A stretch of 64,000 nt of DNA from Larus michahellis (Eukaryota > Chordata > Aves > Charadriiformes > Laridae): assembly GCF_964199755.1 (NCBI RefSeq), contig NC_133896.1, positions 86,660,215 through 86,724,214 on the forward strand, in the 5' to 3' direction. The translations under genes and the position numbers were made by a program. The notes below the pieces were generated by a model. That model did not search any database. It was not told the DNA's origin and was given only the letters and a program-made list of their open reading frames with translations. Numbering within the stretch: the stretch's first letter is position 1; each line of letters begins with the position of its first letter. Positions 13,601 to 26,560 of the stretch are shown here, in pieces.

Positions 13601-14988
13601 GGTGGAACTTTGCTCATCCTAAATCACGTCTCCTGCAAGGTACTTATAAGGTCCATTACAAGACTTATAAAGCCTTTATAGCTTGAAAGTCTCCCAGCAG
13701 TCAGGAAAAGCCCTCTGTCCCTGTTTAAGAAGGTACCCTTGCAGAACTACATCCTGAGCTCATCTTAGGGTGCTCTGATGCTGAAAAGGGGATGAAACTC
13801 CTTACTCTGCCAACCCTTGTTGGCATGCAGGCCAGGTCCCATCCTTGTACCAGTTCTGGTTCTCACTGAGCTCCTCCATGGGTGGATTCAGCTCATCAAC
13901 CTACCCAAAAACTACTTCTCACTATTAGTTCCCCATCAGCCCAGCAAGCCAAACTGGCTCACAAGAGGGTCAAGACCCAGAAGCAGCACAAACCGCACAG
14001 CTATAGATAGGTATGTCCTTCCTTCTCTCAGCTGTTAGATCAGCTCTACCACTTTGGGGATGATCTGGAGACATTCTTCCTCAGTCCGGGGTAGAGTCTG
14101 GCATGCAAAATTATAAGACTTGCTCTTGGCATCCTTTGACTATACAAAGAGAGAAAGAAAAATACAACATGTTATGGATGCATACAGCATCAGAATACCA
14201 CCAGTTAGAGTAATTATAGGTACATGAGGACATCTGTCTATTCCTTTTATTTGTAACACAAGAAAATATGCACAATAGCCAAATAAAACTAAAAACACTG
14301 AATAGTTACTCAACTGTTGAGTACTTTATCTGGTATGGCTTTTAAAAAAACAACAAATAAACCAGACTTTCTGACTTGGTTTACTGTAAGAGAAACTTAA
14401 CGGCATTTCAATTAACAAATCTCCATTGGGTATTGCTTGTGCACAAAGCCAGTTACTACTCTTGGCGAGGCTCCAGCACTGTAACCTTCCCGATGATTAA
14501 TGCAGGGCCTGCATCGGAGCAGAGCTGCAACGCTCGGCCACTGCGGCTTAGGCGTTGAGAAGCAAAGCTTGTTCCCCTAGCTCAGGCCTCCTGCCACACC
14601 AGCACTCACCACCTCAGCCCCAAGCGCCCAGCTGCCATGGGACTGCTCTGCCAGCAGCACCCAGGGTCCCTGCATCCAGGAGGAGCCCCCGAGCAAGAAA
14701 GTATCAGTCAGACACCTCTCCCCCTCTGCATCACACCACTGGGCAGAAAAGCGCCTCAAGAAAACCACGTTATTCTGTATTGATACATATACATGCCCAT
14801 AAAGCTCAGTTTCTCTTCACTTGCCATCTGAAACAACAACTCGTTCTGCAGCACTGACAGCAGTTAATTCTTATGTTCTGTGCAGAAGGTTCTGACTTTA
14901 GATAAGAAATAAAATACCAGGAAGGGATGAGCTGCAAAGCCAAAGACAGCCTTGTTCCCAGGCAAATACTCTTCCTTGTTATAAAAAT

Positions 14989-15006
14989 GGGGGGGGGGGG
15001 GGGGGG
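14989..15006 (+). repeat. poly(G) tract, 18 G
   Basis: An uninterrupted run of 18 G lies in the plus strand of the BORCS5 intron, which is C18 in the transcribed (minus) sense. It is likely unstable and prone to sequencing and length errors. No function can be assigned. Confidence 0.9.
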
Positions 15007-18000
15007 TGGAGGAAAAAAGATAGAACGCTTCTAAATTAAATTTTCAAGATTATACATGAAAACAATTGAAAATTAAACATTTAGCCGCAGCGGCTTGTTC
15101 CTGTGCACAGTCTGCAGACTCGGCAGCTTCAATTCAACTTTCAGAAAACCCTCCATCAGGTCCAGTATAATACTGAACCCAGCAAAATACCGAAGTCCTA
15201 CAAACAGTATATCCAGGTCGAAGGGATCTCTAACTACTACGTCTACCACTGATTCACTGTAACTGGAACATTATTTTGACGTTATGCATCTGCATTGCAT
15301 CTGCAGGATGCAATCCGTACTTTCTTAGGTTTCTTATGAAGGTGATAAACCTTGCGTGCTTAAACTTTGTTCGCATGAGGCTCACCAGTAATGTCAGGAT
15401 GGCTGTAAGACCCGCAACTGTTAACAGAAAGTAGCTGTTCCAGATACTGTTTTGGTATAGGGTCCTACATAAACATATTTGCATTGCTTTTTCAAACTGT
15501 AGAAAAACAGGCTCAGAGGCAGATTTCAGAAAAGGCATGCAGAAGGGACCAGCCACAATTTTTTTCAGAAGTTGTAGGGGAAGAACTTTGATCGCCTGGC
15601 AATAGTAACCACAAGGGTGATGGCAGAAGAGCCTTACCATTTTGTGTTCTGAAATCATGGAGCATTTCTTGTTTTCACTAATAAAAATAAATATCAACAT
15701 GTTGACTCCACATCTCCGCTCTAACAAAAAAAAAGTCTAAAAGCAAGATGAAAACAAACCATGGATTGCAGACACGTATGCATCTCTTCTTGGGTTGGGG
15801 GAGAAAAAGAGTAGGAAACTTAACTTGAGAGAAGACATAAGTGACAGTAATATACAACAGTATCTAACTCCTCAACTGCCTTAAAATTAAGGTACAAAAC
15901 AATTTAGAACAGGTTAAAACTTGAAAGTCCAGAGCCTTGAGTCCTTAAGACTCCCTTAGAAATGCATTAGTACCTTAGATGTTTTCATTCAACAAGTTAA
16001 TGAATAAGTAATTTTTTCTCCCTCTTCTTCTGAATTAATTTAGGGAGAGGAGAACAGCAGCAGCAGTTAAATGGTTTGTTTGATTCTGATAGCTTTCAGT
16101 AAAGGAGTGGAGCCCACAACAACCATGACCATCTGTCCTTCCCAGCTTACCCCGCCTGCACTTCTAAACGGCTCCAGCACAAACGCAACAGCTTTTCCTT
16201 GGCCAGTCTGCCTTGAAGCCTGGTGCGCTGTTCTTCGCTCCTACCCAGAGCAGAGTCATTGCAAAAGAGGTCTGAAGTATGACATGTCTAGTAAGGTCGT
16301 TCAACAGAGAGCACTCAAATCTATTCAATCAACGCCGCGCTAACCGAATTTTTTGAATGAGATAGCGTGGATCTAGCAGGAAGTCATCAAATTGAAAAGC
16401 TTCCGGAGAGTCACATATACCTGAGGGAATCGCATAACAAGAGGGTCAAATGTAAAGCTTTGTCTCCTTACACTATCACTGGGGCACTAAAAGCCTGGTG
16501 ATGAGAGCCAGTTGAATATAAGTTATATTGTTAAATTGATTTGCAAAGTTTGTGCCCCCAACAACGCAGTCTTTAAATCCTTTCACATTCTGAAAAATAA
16601 TGGCCAAATTTTCCACGAGTGCTCAATATCCTGAAAGGCTGTTTGCTAACTACACAAATACCTTACAGATGTTTGGGTAGCTGTAGGCTGCTCGTAGCAA
16701 CTTGCAAATGTGGTGGAGATGAAGAAAGGGATGGATATAGAATGCATAAAGTACCTCACATCTCTACTGCTAGAAGGCTGGCACTTACTCCAGCCTAGAT
16801 GAGCTCTTGTCCAGTTTAACTTGTGCCACTTTAGAAACGGTCTGCTCTGAACCAGAATGCATGAGCACAAAGAGATCAAACACCACACAACTCCTATTTC
16901 TGTTAAGGGGAAAAATAAAAGTTATTAGATCAAGTAATAAGTTTTAAATAAATAAATAAACAAAAAGCCATGTCACTTCTATGCTCTATAAGAGCATTCA
17001 TACAGGGGACAACCAGCAGTAGGTGCTCCGGTACAGCCAGCTCACAGGTTAGATGTTGTTAGTGACTTCCCATGCTTTTTGGGTTTTAGAAGACTCTTTG
17101 TTTTGGTTTTAGAAGCAATTTTTTTTCCTAAAACTGCTCTATCACAACATTCACTCATTCTATCTACACCTTTTCTGAGGTACTTTCCAACACCACATAC
17201 CGTCAAATTTACCAAATACCAGTAGTTAATTCTTAGCTTCAGAGTGGTACCTACTGGAAGGCAGCTTTTACTGTTCTGCCGTGCTGCCTGCCTGGTGTAA
17301 GTCTCTCTGCAGAGAAAACCTTGATTACTTGAAGTATAAAATATGATGAAGCTTTAAAAGAAGGGTATGCAGGGGTTGAGGGTGAGGGGAGGTCCTGCTA
17401 TTCATTGGCCAGGCACTGAAGCTACCAGAGGTCACAAAAGCTGAACTTCTTTATTCAAGCAAAAATTCCCATTAAAGCCAAATGAGGTTTTGTTGAATAA
17501 GGGCCACAGGAATGAGCCCATAGTACGCTCTCGACTGGGAGCAAGTCAAAGCAAATTACGCAACGGCCGTCAGGAATCTGTGTACAGCTCTTCAGAGCCG
17601 CAGTGTAGGAGGAGCCCTGAAGCATCCTTAACCTTTGTCTATTTATGTCCCAGCACTGAGACTCCTTCCAACAAAACAAGCCATGCTTTTATATATTTTT
17701 ATTAGCCCAATTTATAGCAAAGAGAGCTCTCCTCCTCTTCCTCATTCCCCTCCCCTCCTTCCCACCCTTCCCTCTCCTTTCCCCTTGCCGTGTTGTGCTG
17801 TTTGTGTGGAAAAAACCGAGCTCCTGCCCTTGCCAAGAGTGACATCAACTCATTCTTATCCGGTGATGTCCAGCAGAATCTTCCTCTGATAAACATTTGC
17901 TCAGTGTCAGAGCCCCAAGGTTACTGGCTGCATTTTGTTTTCATTGTCGCTTGTTTTCTGACACTTCACTGCTCCTTATACATTGAAATTCCCCCCCCAC

Positions 18001-21000
18001 CATGTCTTCGGACCTGGAGCCAGAGTGAGGCAGTGAACAGGACATTCCTCCCCGCTTACCCGGGCCTTCCCACCACCCCCTTCCCTCTGGAACAAGAGTC
18101 TGTTTGTCTCTCTATGAACAATAAAAAGCTGATAACTGCGGAGAAGCAAAAAAAAAAAAAAAAAAAACAGGAACAAAGCGTGTGCAAAAAGCAATTCAGG
18201 AGTGCAGACCTATGGATTTTTGACCTTTGTTTTCTCTTTTTTGCACAGATTTTCTTATATGCTTCCCTAACATGCTCTAAAGTTACCGAAGAGGCATAGC
18301 TGATTAATGGGCTGAGGTACCTTCCCATCCTCACACAGCAGCACTCTCCACCAAGACTCGCCAACACTTGCTCAAATCCAACATCTATGCTGTCTCATGG
18401 TTCTGGGCTCACCCCCATCTGATAAAGCGCTTCAGATGTTCTCCTCTTCTCCCCTCCCTCCTTTTTCTGTCCTCTTGTCACAAGCCACCAGCTTTCTGGA
18501 GCAAAAGGAAGATGATCCTTTTCCTCACACAGTCCCCTAGCATTTTACCCAAGCTGACATTTATCTGAAGCACGTCAACCTGCGCCTTCAGGCAACTAGT
18601 ATGGAATGAAATGCATTGCTGTCCCAGTGACTTGGAATCCATGGATAATCTATTACAGCAAGGAGGAGAGAAGATTTTGACAAAACCAAAGGGCTGTGTA
18701 AAAGTCAAGAGCCCTGAAATGTCTAGCAGTGAATAAAGACTGAAAACAGACACCTTTTAGCCTGGGATGGCTCCTATCTACAACTCCAATGAAGAGGAAG
18801 CACTCTACAGAAACTTCCACTTATGGATACATTGCATCTACAACTGCATCCGTTCTTGGGTCAAAAGGGAGGAAGAAAAATCCATTTGTACTGTTTTCCA
18901 GAAGGAAAAGTCTGCTGTAATTGGAAGATGTACTGGTAGCACCAACCTACAGACTCCCACTTTTCTAGGAAACCAGTCTTGCAGTGGTCGTGAAAACGTT
19001 GCAGCCATTCTGAACAGCTTATAAAAGAAATGTCCTTTTAGCTTATATGTGACAGAATGGAGGTCAATTACCTTCAGAAAGCAAGTAAAGAAAAAAAATT
19101 ACTTTCAAATGTTACCATTAACACATACCAACTGTACTAGAGCATTAAAAGTACTGAGGAAAACAGACATATAGAATTACTCCCTGCCACCATCACTTAG
19201 AGGATTCTGCTAGAAGAAAGAAAGGGAAGGCAATGACCTGGCTTAAAACAAAGTATAGGAATCCAGTGTTCAGGCAGGTCAGTCAACTTGTCCTTGTTTT
19301 TTCAACCTCTCCAATTCTCAGTGATGCAGCTAATATCACTTGGATCCAGTGCTCCTATGAATTCACAAGTCTTATCAATACCTGTTGCCACAGGGCTACA
19401 CGCAACATCCTCTCACACAACAGCAAACTCTATCCTTGTGCAGTTTCTCACTGGTTTTTATGCTTCTTTTACTATTACTGGTTTCTAGTTCAGACAGAAA
19501 ATGTTAACAAACAAGACGGTCCCTCAGTTCATAGCCTCATTTTCTAAAACCCTTGACTGCTCCCATGGAAGCTTATGATCACGTCAGTGCCCTAAACAAG
19601 TAGGCAGACTACAAGTAACAACCAAAGTCAAGGCAGGCAAGAAATATGTTCTCAAACAAACCACGAGAAAGTAACATACAGGCTCTCAAATACACTTTAA
19701 ACAACAAATGCGACATATTTTATATCAATTTCCAACAAGAAGCTTGCTTATCTTTTAGAAAGATGTTTGGGAAGATCAAGGTCTTACTTCCTCTTCACAT
19801 AACAGTTCTTTTGAAACTGTAAAATATTAGGAGTAGTTAAAAAAATAAAGTCATCAGCTAGCCTGCAAATACATATTTTGCAAAGAAATGTCCAACAGAT
19901 TAGTCTATTTACTACTTACTGAAAAGAGAGAGTGGGTCCCAATAAGACAGCCAACTAAATGAATGGAAATTCTCTTGCCTTGAAGGCCTAGTAAGATGCT
20001 ACATGACTACTGCAACGGATTGCCCTCAAGGCTATCCTGTCACTTCTCATGACTGAACAGCCAGCCAGATGCACCAACAATTTACACAAAAACAACATTA
20101 TAAATCTATAACTGAACGTGTAATACCATTCCAGGGAAGCACGCATAAAAACCTACACAAACAGAAACAACACATGCCAGCCTTAAAATACAATTAAAAA
20201 CCAGAGTGATTTTCCAGAATACACAAAGCACGTTTTTAGCACCAAATTCATTACAAGCGTTTGCACTGAAACGTATCTCTTAACTCAGTGGTCAGAGCTT
20301 GGGTGGAAAGGAAAGGGAGACTTTTTTTTTTTTTAAGGTGTCCAAACACATCCATTTGATACTACTGCATTGGTGGTTGCTCTACTGTCCTAAAGGTGAA
20401 ACAACTGTTGTCTGATACAGGGACACAGCTCCATAGGAAACCTGGGTGACAGTCACACCCATGCTCGTTTTAGGATTTAGCTCTTTTCTAGGGTATCGTA
20501 ATTTATGATATTCACATGAATATTTTGAGTATCTGGAAATGGGATGTTTGGTCTCAGAAATACTAACAGGGAACAAATTCCCAAACGACCTTGACTATAA
20601 TTAACCATCTAATTATAGTGGCATTTGGCCTACCAACACCTCTCTGGCTGTTTTGTCTCAACAGACAGACTGACTGCAGAATTTGCCAGAGCGGCCCCCC
20701 TCAGCAAGATAAACCCCTGTGTAACAAGAGAGGTGATAGTTGCAATACAGGAATTCATACGCCTATGAACAAAATGAACACTTTTTTCATGGCAGAAAGA
20801 AAAAAAAACATATAGCATTGCTGTCTCAGGGGTTTAATTAGCTTAGCAGGAACACTGATAACAAGACATCTTATCAGGAGCTTTGCTTTCAACAAAACCA
20901 ATTAGTATCAATTTAAACAGAACAAGCTGAGATAAACGTGTACAGAACATGCATAACCTTGAGGTTCACAATGCCTAATAATTAAGTACTGGATCATTTC

Positions 21001-21494
21001 CCATACTCAAGAGAGAAAAGTTTGTATAAATCAACAATAATCAAAGGAAAGTTGTTCTCCTGTGAGGACAAGAAGGGTTTGAATCCAGCACATTGATTTC
21101 AGCCAGTTGTCCCTGTGAAACTGAGCCATGGCAAGGCTCAAGCTTTTTGAGCAGCTTTTTGAGATCTCCAAACAAGATTGCGAACTTTTCCTTCCTATCA
21201 TTTTGACTTACTTTTCTCAAAAAAAAAATTAAAAAAAAAAAATCAGTCCATACTTCCAAAGTCTCTTATAGACAAAAGAAAAGCTGAGCCACAGCTAATT
21301 AGCAAACTCCCCTTCCACCCAAAACTGTAGTTATGCACCTCCTTTCCTGTCCCTGTTCTTTTGCAGCCTTCTCTATCTGCGTTTCCATTACTATTTATTT
21401 TTAATTTGGTTTCAGCAATGTTTGTCTGGGTTTTTGAACTAGCAATGGACTGATGGGTCGCTATTTCCTGATACAGATTTCAACCTCGTACAAC

Positions 21495-22451
21495 TTCTAA
21501 ATAGGTTGGATGAGCAGAAAGTGAGGTGGATTGAAAACTGGCTGAGCTGCTAGGCTCAAAGGATTGTGATAAGTGGCATGAAGTCCAGCTGGAGGACAAT
21601 TACTAGTGGTGTTACTCCAGAGAGTGATACTGGGGCCAATACTGTTTAACAAGTTCATTAATGACCTAGATGATGGGACAGAGTGCACTCTCAGCAAGCT
21701 TTCAGATCATACAAAACTAGGAGGAACAGCTGATAATACCAGAGGGTTGTGTGGCCATTCAGAATCACCTTGACAGGCTGGAGAAATACGCTGATGGGAA
21801 TCTCATGAAGTTCAGCAACAACAACTGGCTGGAAAGCAGCTTTGCAGAGAAGGACTCGGGGGTCCTAGTAGACAAGTTGAACATAAGCCAGCAGCACATC
21901 TCTGTAGCAAAGACAGACAGCAGATCCTAGGCTGTATTGGGAAGAGTTAACAGCAGATTGAGGGAGGTGATCCTTCTGCTCAGCCACCTCAGCAGTACTG
22001 TGTCCTGTGCTGGGCTTCCCAATATGAGACACATGGACGTAAGAGCACAAGTCTCATGAAGCACCACAAAGATGATTAAGGGACTAGAGATCTGTCATAC
22101 AAGGAAAGGTTGAGAGAGCCGGGATTGTTCGGTGGAGAGGCGTAAAGAAGATAGAGCCAGGCTCCTCTCGCAGGTGTATGCAGTTAAAGGACAAGATGTA
22201 AAGGACACAAATTGAAATACTGAAAATTCCACATAAACATAAGGTTTTTTTGGTTTAGTTTGGTTTTTTTACTGTGAAGGTGATCAAACACTGTTAACAG
22301 GTTACCCAGAGACACTGTGGAGTCTCCATCCTTGGAGATACTCAAAACACAACCAGAGTCGTGGGCAACCCCCGCTGGCTGACCCTGCTTTGAGCAGGGA
22401 AGAATTGGACTAGGCTGTCTCCAAAGGCACCTGCCACCCTCAGCGATTCTG
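21495..22451 (+). repeat. Old CR1 LINE fragment (RT C-terminus to 3' UTR)
   Basis: This is a longer and much more diverged CR1 copy in plus orientation. It begins in the reverse-transcriptase domain (GGTGGATTGAAAACTGGCTG block) and passes the region encoding [16 protein letters not shown]. The reverse-transcriptase catalytic segment, normally an (A)DD-type motif before TKLGG, reads SDHTKLGG here, so the first position and an aspartate are changed. It continues through several frameshifts and an AT-rich patch to a decayed 3' end near CAGCGATTCTG. It is non-functional and clearly older than the copies at 24.5 and 39.7 kb. Confidence 0.88.
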
Positions 22452-24450
22452 ACAACAGGCAAAGACAAAAAGGCTTGTAAGGGCACCGATGCCTTGTAAA
22501 CACTGCTTATGTAATCCCTACTACTCTTAAAGAACTACTAAGTAGTAGTTATAAAACTACTTCGCCCATTACGCCTTTGAAGTAGGCTCATACCCCTTCC
22601 CTTTTGACAGAAAGCTACAAAGAATCACTACCAGAACAGGACTTTCACTTACTCCCAGCTCTAACTCAGGGCTTGCACTATGCCTCTTGTATCCCACTTG
22701 ATTAATATAAACTAGTCAGGTCTAGTCCGAGTTAGAGAAGAAGCAGCAGAAGCAAGGAGTACTCTGTTTGCATTCTGGTATATGGCAATCACTGCCTGCG
22801 AACATAAAATGCACATGTTTCTTATAACATGAAGGAATGCTTCTGGATCACTCGGGCCAACTGAGAGCGTTTCAAATTCATTCACTGGGCCAAATTCCTT
22901 TCTTAGTTACTGAAAAATGGAGCAACATCATTGTGGTCAGGACATGAATTTTAGGCTGTTGTAATTACTGTTGTATGTGTGAATGTACGCACGCACCCAC
23001 CCCACATGTTTAGACTCAGTACTACTTCCACAACTGCGCTACAAGTTTCACAATGTTCAATGTTTTTTCTTACAGCATTAGGAAAGTTATAGGACTATCC
23101 CGTGTACTTCTAGACATCTTGGCTGCAGAGGGCTTGGAAGGCGTACGATCTTCACATACTTCTTCATTTGCCTTTTAATTTTTCGTATAACAAGCAAAAT
23201 TCCTAAGTGGCAAATTTTGTGGTTAGCATGCAACTCTTCAGTGCTTGGGGCTGATAAAGACAGCTTTCATTCAACCAGAACACTTCCATCTACATCAAGT
23301 CTTTTCTTAGAGATAACTAAAGTAAACACAGGTGTTTCAACTTACAATTCCTATGATGCCTACGTAAGTTCTTAAAAATGATGCATGACTACCATCCAGA
23401 ATTGCAGTACACAGGAGCTAGTTACTAACCCCCTACTCCTGCAACTCCTGCCACCAGCACCCACTGGCTTCAACAACCATGCGAAGCTTGTCTCTTGAAC
23501 CGATGCAGCTTTGCCCTCTAACCAAAGGGCCTCGAGTCCCCCTCTGGTCCTCTTTACCAAGTAGATGCCTTTAAGTCTTTAAGAATACACTCCACTGGGC
23601 CAATACCATAAAACATGTTTTGCAGGCTCCACTGCGTTTTGAGACCAGAATACCTGTGATGTCTCGGTACAATCTGAAAAGAAGAAAGGAAGTCTTTGTA
23701 TGTTTTGCAATAGCTGCCCCATCAGCTCTCTGCATGCTTTAGCTAATCTGTCCTGGCTTAATCAGGTGGAATATGGGTTGAGGAGTTAGGTTTGCAGCAG
23801 GGTGCATCCTCTGGGTTTCACTGCAAGAGCCCCATTAGAGAGAGGGGGGATTTCAGCAGAGAACCTGGAAGACAGCAAGCAGTTTGCATGCCAGACGTTA
23901 ACCTTCACCAAACCACTGCCAGATACCTAGACAGTTTCAAAACACAGGAAACCACAGGGCAGAAAAACCCTTGCTCTGAAGAAGCTAACCACTTAACTAC
24001 AGCTGAAGCACGAAAATCACAATATAAACAAACTCTTAAGTTTCCTGGTATTAACCATGCTTTATTGAAGGTAACATTGTCTTTCACTCATGCCACCCAA
24101 ATGATAAAAAAAAAACCTGGTGACTTTCCCTACAGACAAATGCCAGCTTCTCAACAGTCATCAGACCATATGCTGCAAGGTTTCATTCATCCATAGTGCT
24201 GTATATACTAAAATCCTGGAAGTTTCTTTCCATTCTATTGTAATTTCTGAGAGAATTTTTTTTTTTAAACTGGTAAAAGCATAGTGTAAGACTGGAACAT
24301 TTAACTATCAAGAAGTTATGCTGCTGCTACTAGAGAAAGAGAATATTAATGAGCATTCCTTGACAACATCGCTGCCTTTGTTTGCAACAAATTTTTCCAG
24401 CAAACATAGAAGAGGATGAAAATTCTCTCCTTTTCATTTTTATCCAAGAG

Positions 24451-25073
24451 CATTGGAAAAGCTTGCAGCCCAGAAAGCCAACCACATCCTGGACTGTATC
24501 AAAAGAAGTATGGCCAGTGGGTCAGAGGAGGTGATTCTGCCCCTCTACTCTGGTGAGACCCCACCTGGAGTACTGCGTCCAGCTCTGGAGTCCTCAGCAC
24601 ATGAAGGACATGGACCTGTTGGAACAGGTCCAGAGGAGGGCCACAAAGATGATCGGAGGGCTGGAGCACCTCTGCTATGAGGACAGGCTGAGAGAGTTGG
24701 GGTTGTTGAGCCTGGAGAAGAGAAGGCTCTGGGGAGACCTTGTAGTGGCCTTCCAGTACCTGAAGGGGGCCTACAGGAAAGACGGGGAGGGACTCAGGGA
24801 AAAGAGCAATAGGACAAAGGGTAATGGTTTCAAACGGAAAGAGAGGAGATTTAGATATTGGGATGAAATTGTTTACTCTGAAGGTGGTGAGGCACTGGAA
24901 CAGGTCACTCAGGGAAGTTGCAGATGCCCCATCCCTGGAAGTGTTCAAGGCCAGGCTGGATGGGGCTTTGAGCAACCTGGTCCAGTGGAAGGTGTCCCTG
25001 CCCAAGGCAGAGGGGTTGGAACTAGATGATCTTAAGGACCCTTCTAACCTGAACCATTCTATGATTCTATGAA
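24451..25073 (+). repeat. CR1 LINE 3' fragment, relatively well preserved
   Basis: This plus-oriented CR1 copy is 5'-truncated inside the reverse-transcriptase ORF. It keeps the recognisable C-terminal coding blocks (NHILDCIKRSMASGSEEVIL, RRATKMIGGLEHLCYEDRLR, EVFKARLDGALSNLV) but needs frame changes between them. It ends in the typical 3' UTR (GAACTAGATGATCTTAAGG) and tail ATTCTATGATTCTATGAA. It is the best-preserved long copy in the window. It does not encode an intact protein. Confidence 0.94.
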
Positions 25074-26186
25074 TTACCCTCAAACCAGGACAATAACTTT
25101 AAAACTCAGGTGGCATTTTTACCAATTTTATTTTATCTTAAAACCGGCAGCAAAATAAATAAAATAACCTCTTTGTAGATGAAGACAGTTCATGGAAGCC
25201 TAAGCTCAAAGACTGAAAGTTTCTTTTTTCTCAAAAAAAACCCCACCCAAACTAAAAAGGGGATAACACCCCCAGTTGTTTCTGCTTTGCATCTGGTTTT
25301 AGGATTGCAGGAAGTAATACAGTATCTCAGCATACAGAGTAAGCCAATTTACGTCAAATCTGCTGTCCTACACCCCCATATACAACTGCCTATGCTATAT
25401 TGACCTCTCCTTTACATTGTCATGGTGCTTTTACAGCTAGGTGGAAAGCTACTTCAGGGAACTGAGATTGAGGAAAAACTAGTGTTATTTTTAGAGAGGG
25501 TAGGGTTAAGTTTTCAGTTGGCTCAGCTCCCTGTCTGGCTGCATGAGAGGCAGGGATAACACAAGGGAGTAGGGAAAACAAGACTGCCTTCAACCAGCTT
25601 TAAGCTCAAACTGAACTTGGCGAGCCAGCTAGAATATCAGGAGATGAAACCTGCTGTGCTCATGCCACTCCCCAAGAACCACTTCAGTGTCTGAGGTGTG
25701 CACAATGCATATGTGAGGCAAACTGGTTTAAAAATAAAAAGCTTTGTGAAGACGTATGAGTCAACATTGAATGAGTAGGCACAGCCACAAAGCCCAATAT
25801 AGTCTCTTGCAAAGGATTCAGGCTTAGGTCTTAGAAGGTACACAGCCCAAGCTCAGGGATGCACTTAATAGCTTTATTAGCCAAGAATGATTCTGCCTCA
25901 CTGGTTTGGTTGGATTCTCCATGACACTGCCTTGCACTGTCTAAAATTTAGACCCCAACATACATTACTCCTCACCATGGCACTTTGAGAGCTCACCCAG
26001 GAATGGTACTACTGCTGAGGGTGCAAGTATCTTCTCTTACCACAAGGAGCCCACCTCTAAAATGTCTGAAACCAAGAGGACAACACATTGCAAGCCACAC
26101 CTATATATGTAATGTTCCCAGTCCCCAAAGCCTTGGGCATAGTTTTCTGAACACAGAACTGCTAAAGTGGATCACTAACTAGAGGT

Positions 26187-26560
26187 CTAACTAGTCCTGC
26201 ATCTCCTCTGCAACACTAAGAGCCCAGAATCAGCAGAAGACTGGTAACCCAGCCTCATACCTAGAAACCAGCACAGACTCGAAAACATAAGGTTTGATAC
26301 TCCCTCTAAAACGTTTGGTAATCGTTTATTCTGACAACTCCCTCTATTCCTAACCCCTAAGCAAACATCCAACTCCTTTTTGAACCTTGTTAAATTCTTG
26401 GCCCCATCAGCATCCTGTGGTTGACTGTTCCAGCATCTAATTGCAATTCCTAACTTCTGGAGCCGCCTGCCGTGGTCTTTCTCACTTGAACACTGAGCCC
26501 ACTCCACCCACGTGCAAACGAAGAATGTTCCTGATAATCCTTTTGAACACATCTGCTTCA
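26187..26560 (-). repeat. Probable ancient CR1/L3-like LINE 3' fragment
   Basis: On the minus strand the stretch reads like the C-terminal end of an ancient CR1/L3-type LINE: a block encoding WNSQPQDADGAKNLTRFKKE followed by a 3' UTR-like region containing GGTATGAGGCTGGG. The resemblance is to the general 'gene-end, aagagtttagcaaggttcaaaaagg' type of consensus as I remember it. It is strongly decayed and both boundaries are approximate. Confidence 0.4.

Noticed and set aside
17790..18299. 169-codon plus-strand frame with a Lys run
   Set aside because: It is pyrimidine-rich low-complexity sequence with an A-run; no domain, splice signal or similarity recognised.
21060..21090. B-box-like GGTTTGAATCC
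   Set aside because: The T stem does not pair and no A box lies at the right distance, so this is not a tRNA or SINE head.
24499..25083. 194-codon minus-strand frame
   Set aside because: It is the antisense strand of the CR1 fragment at 24.5 kb.
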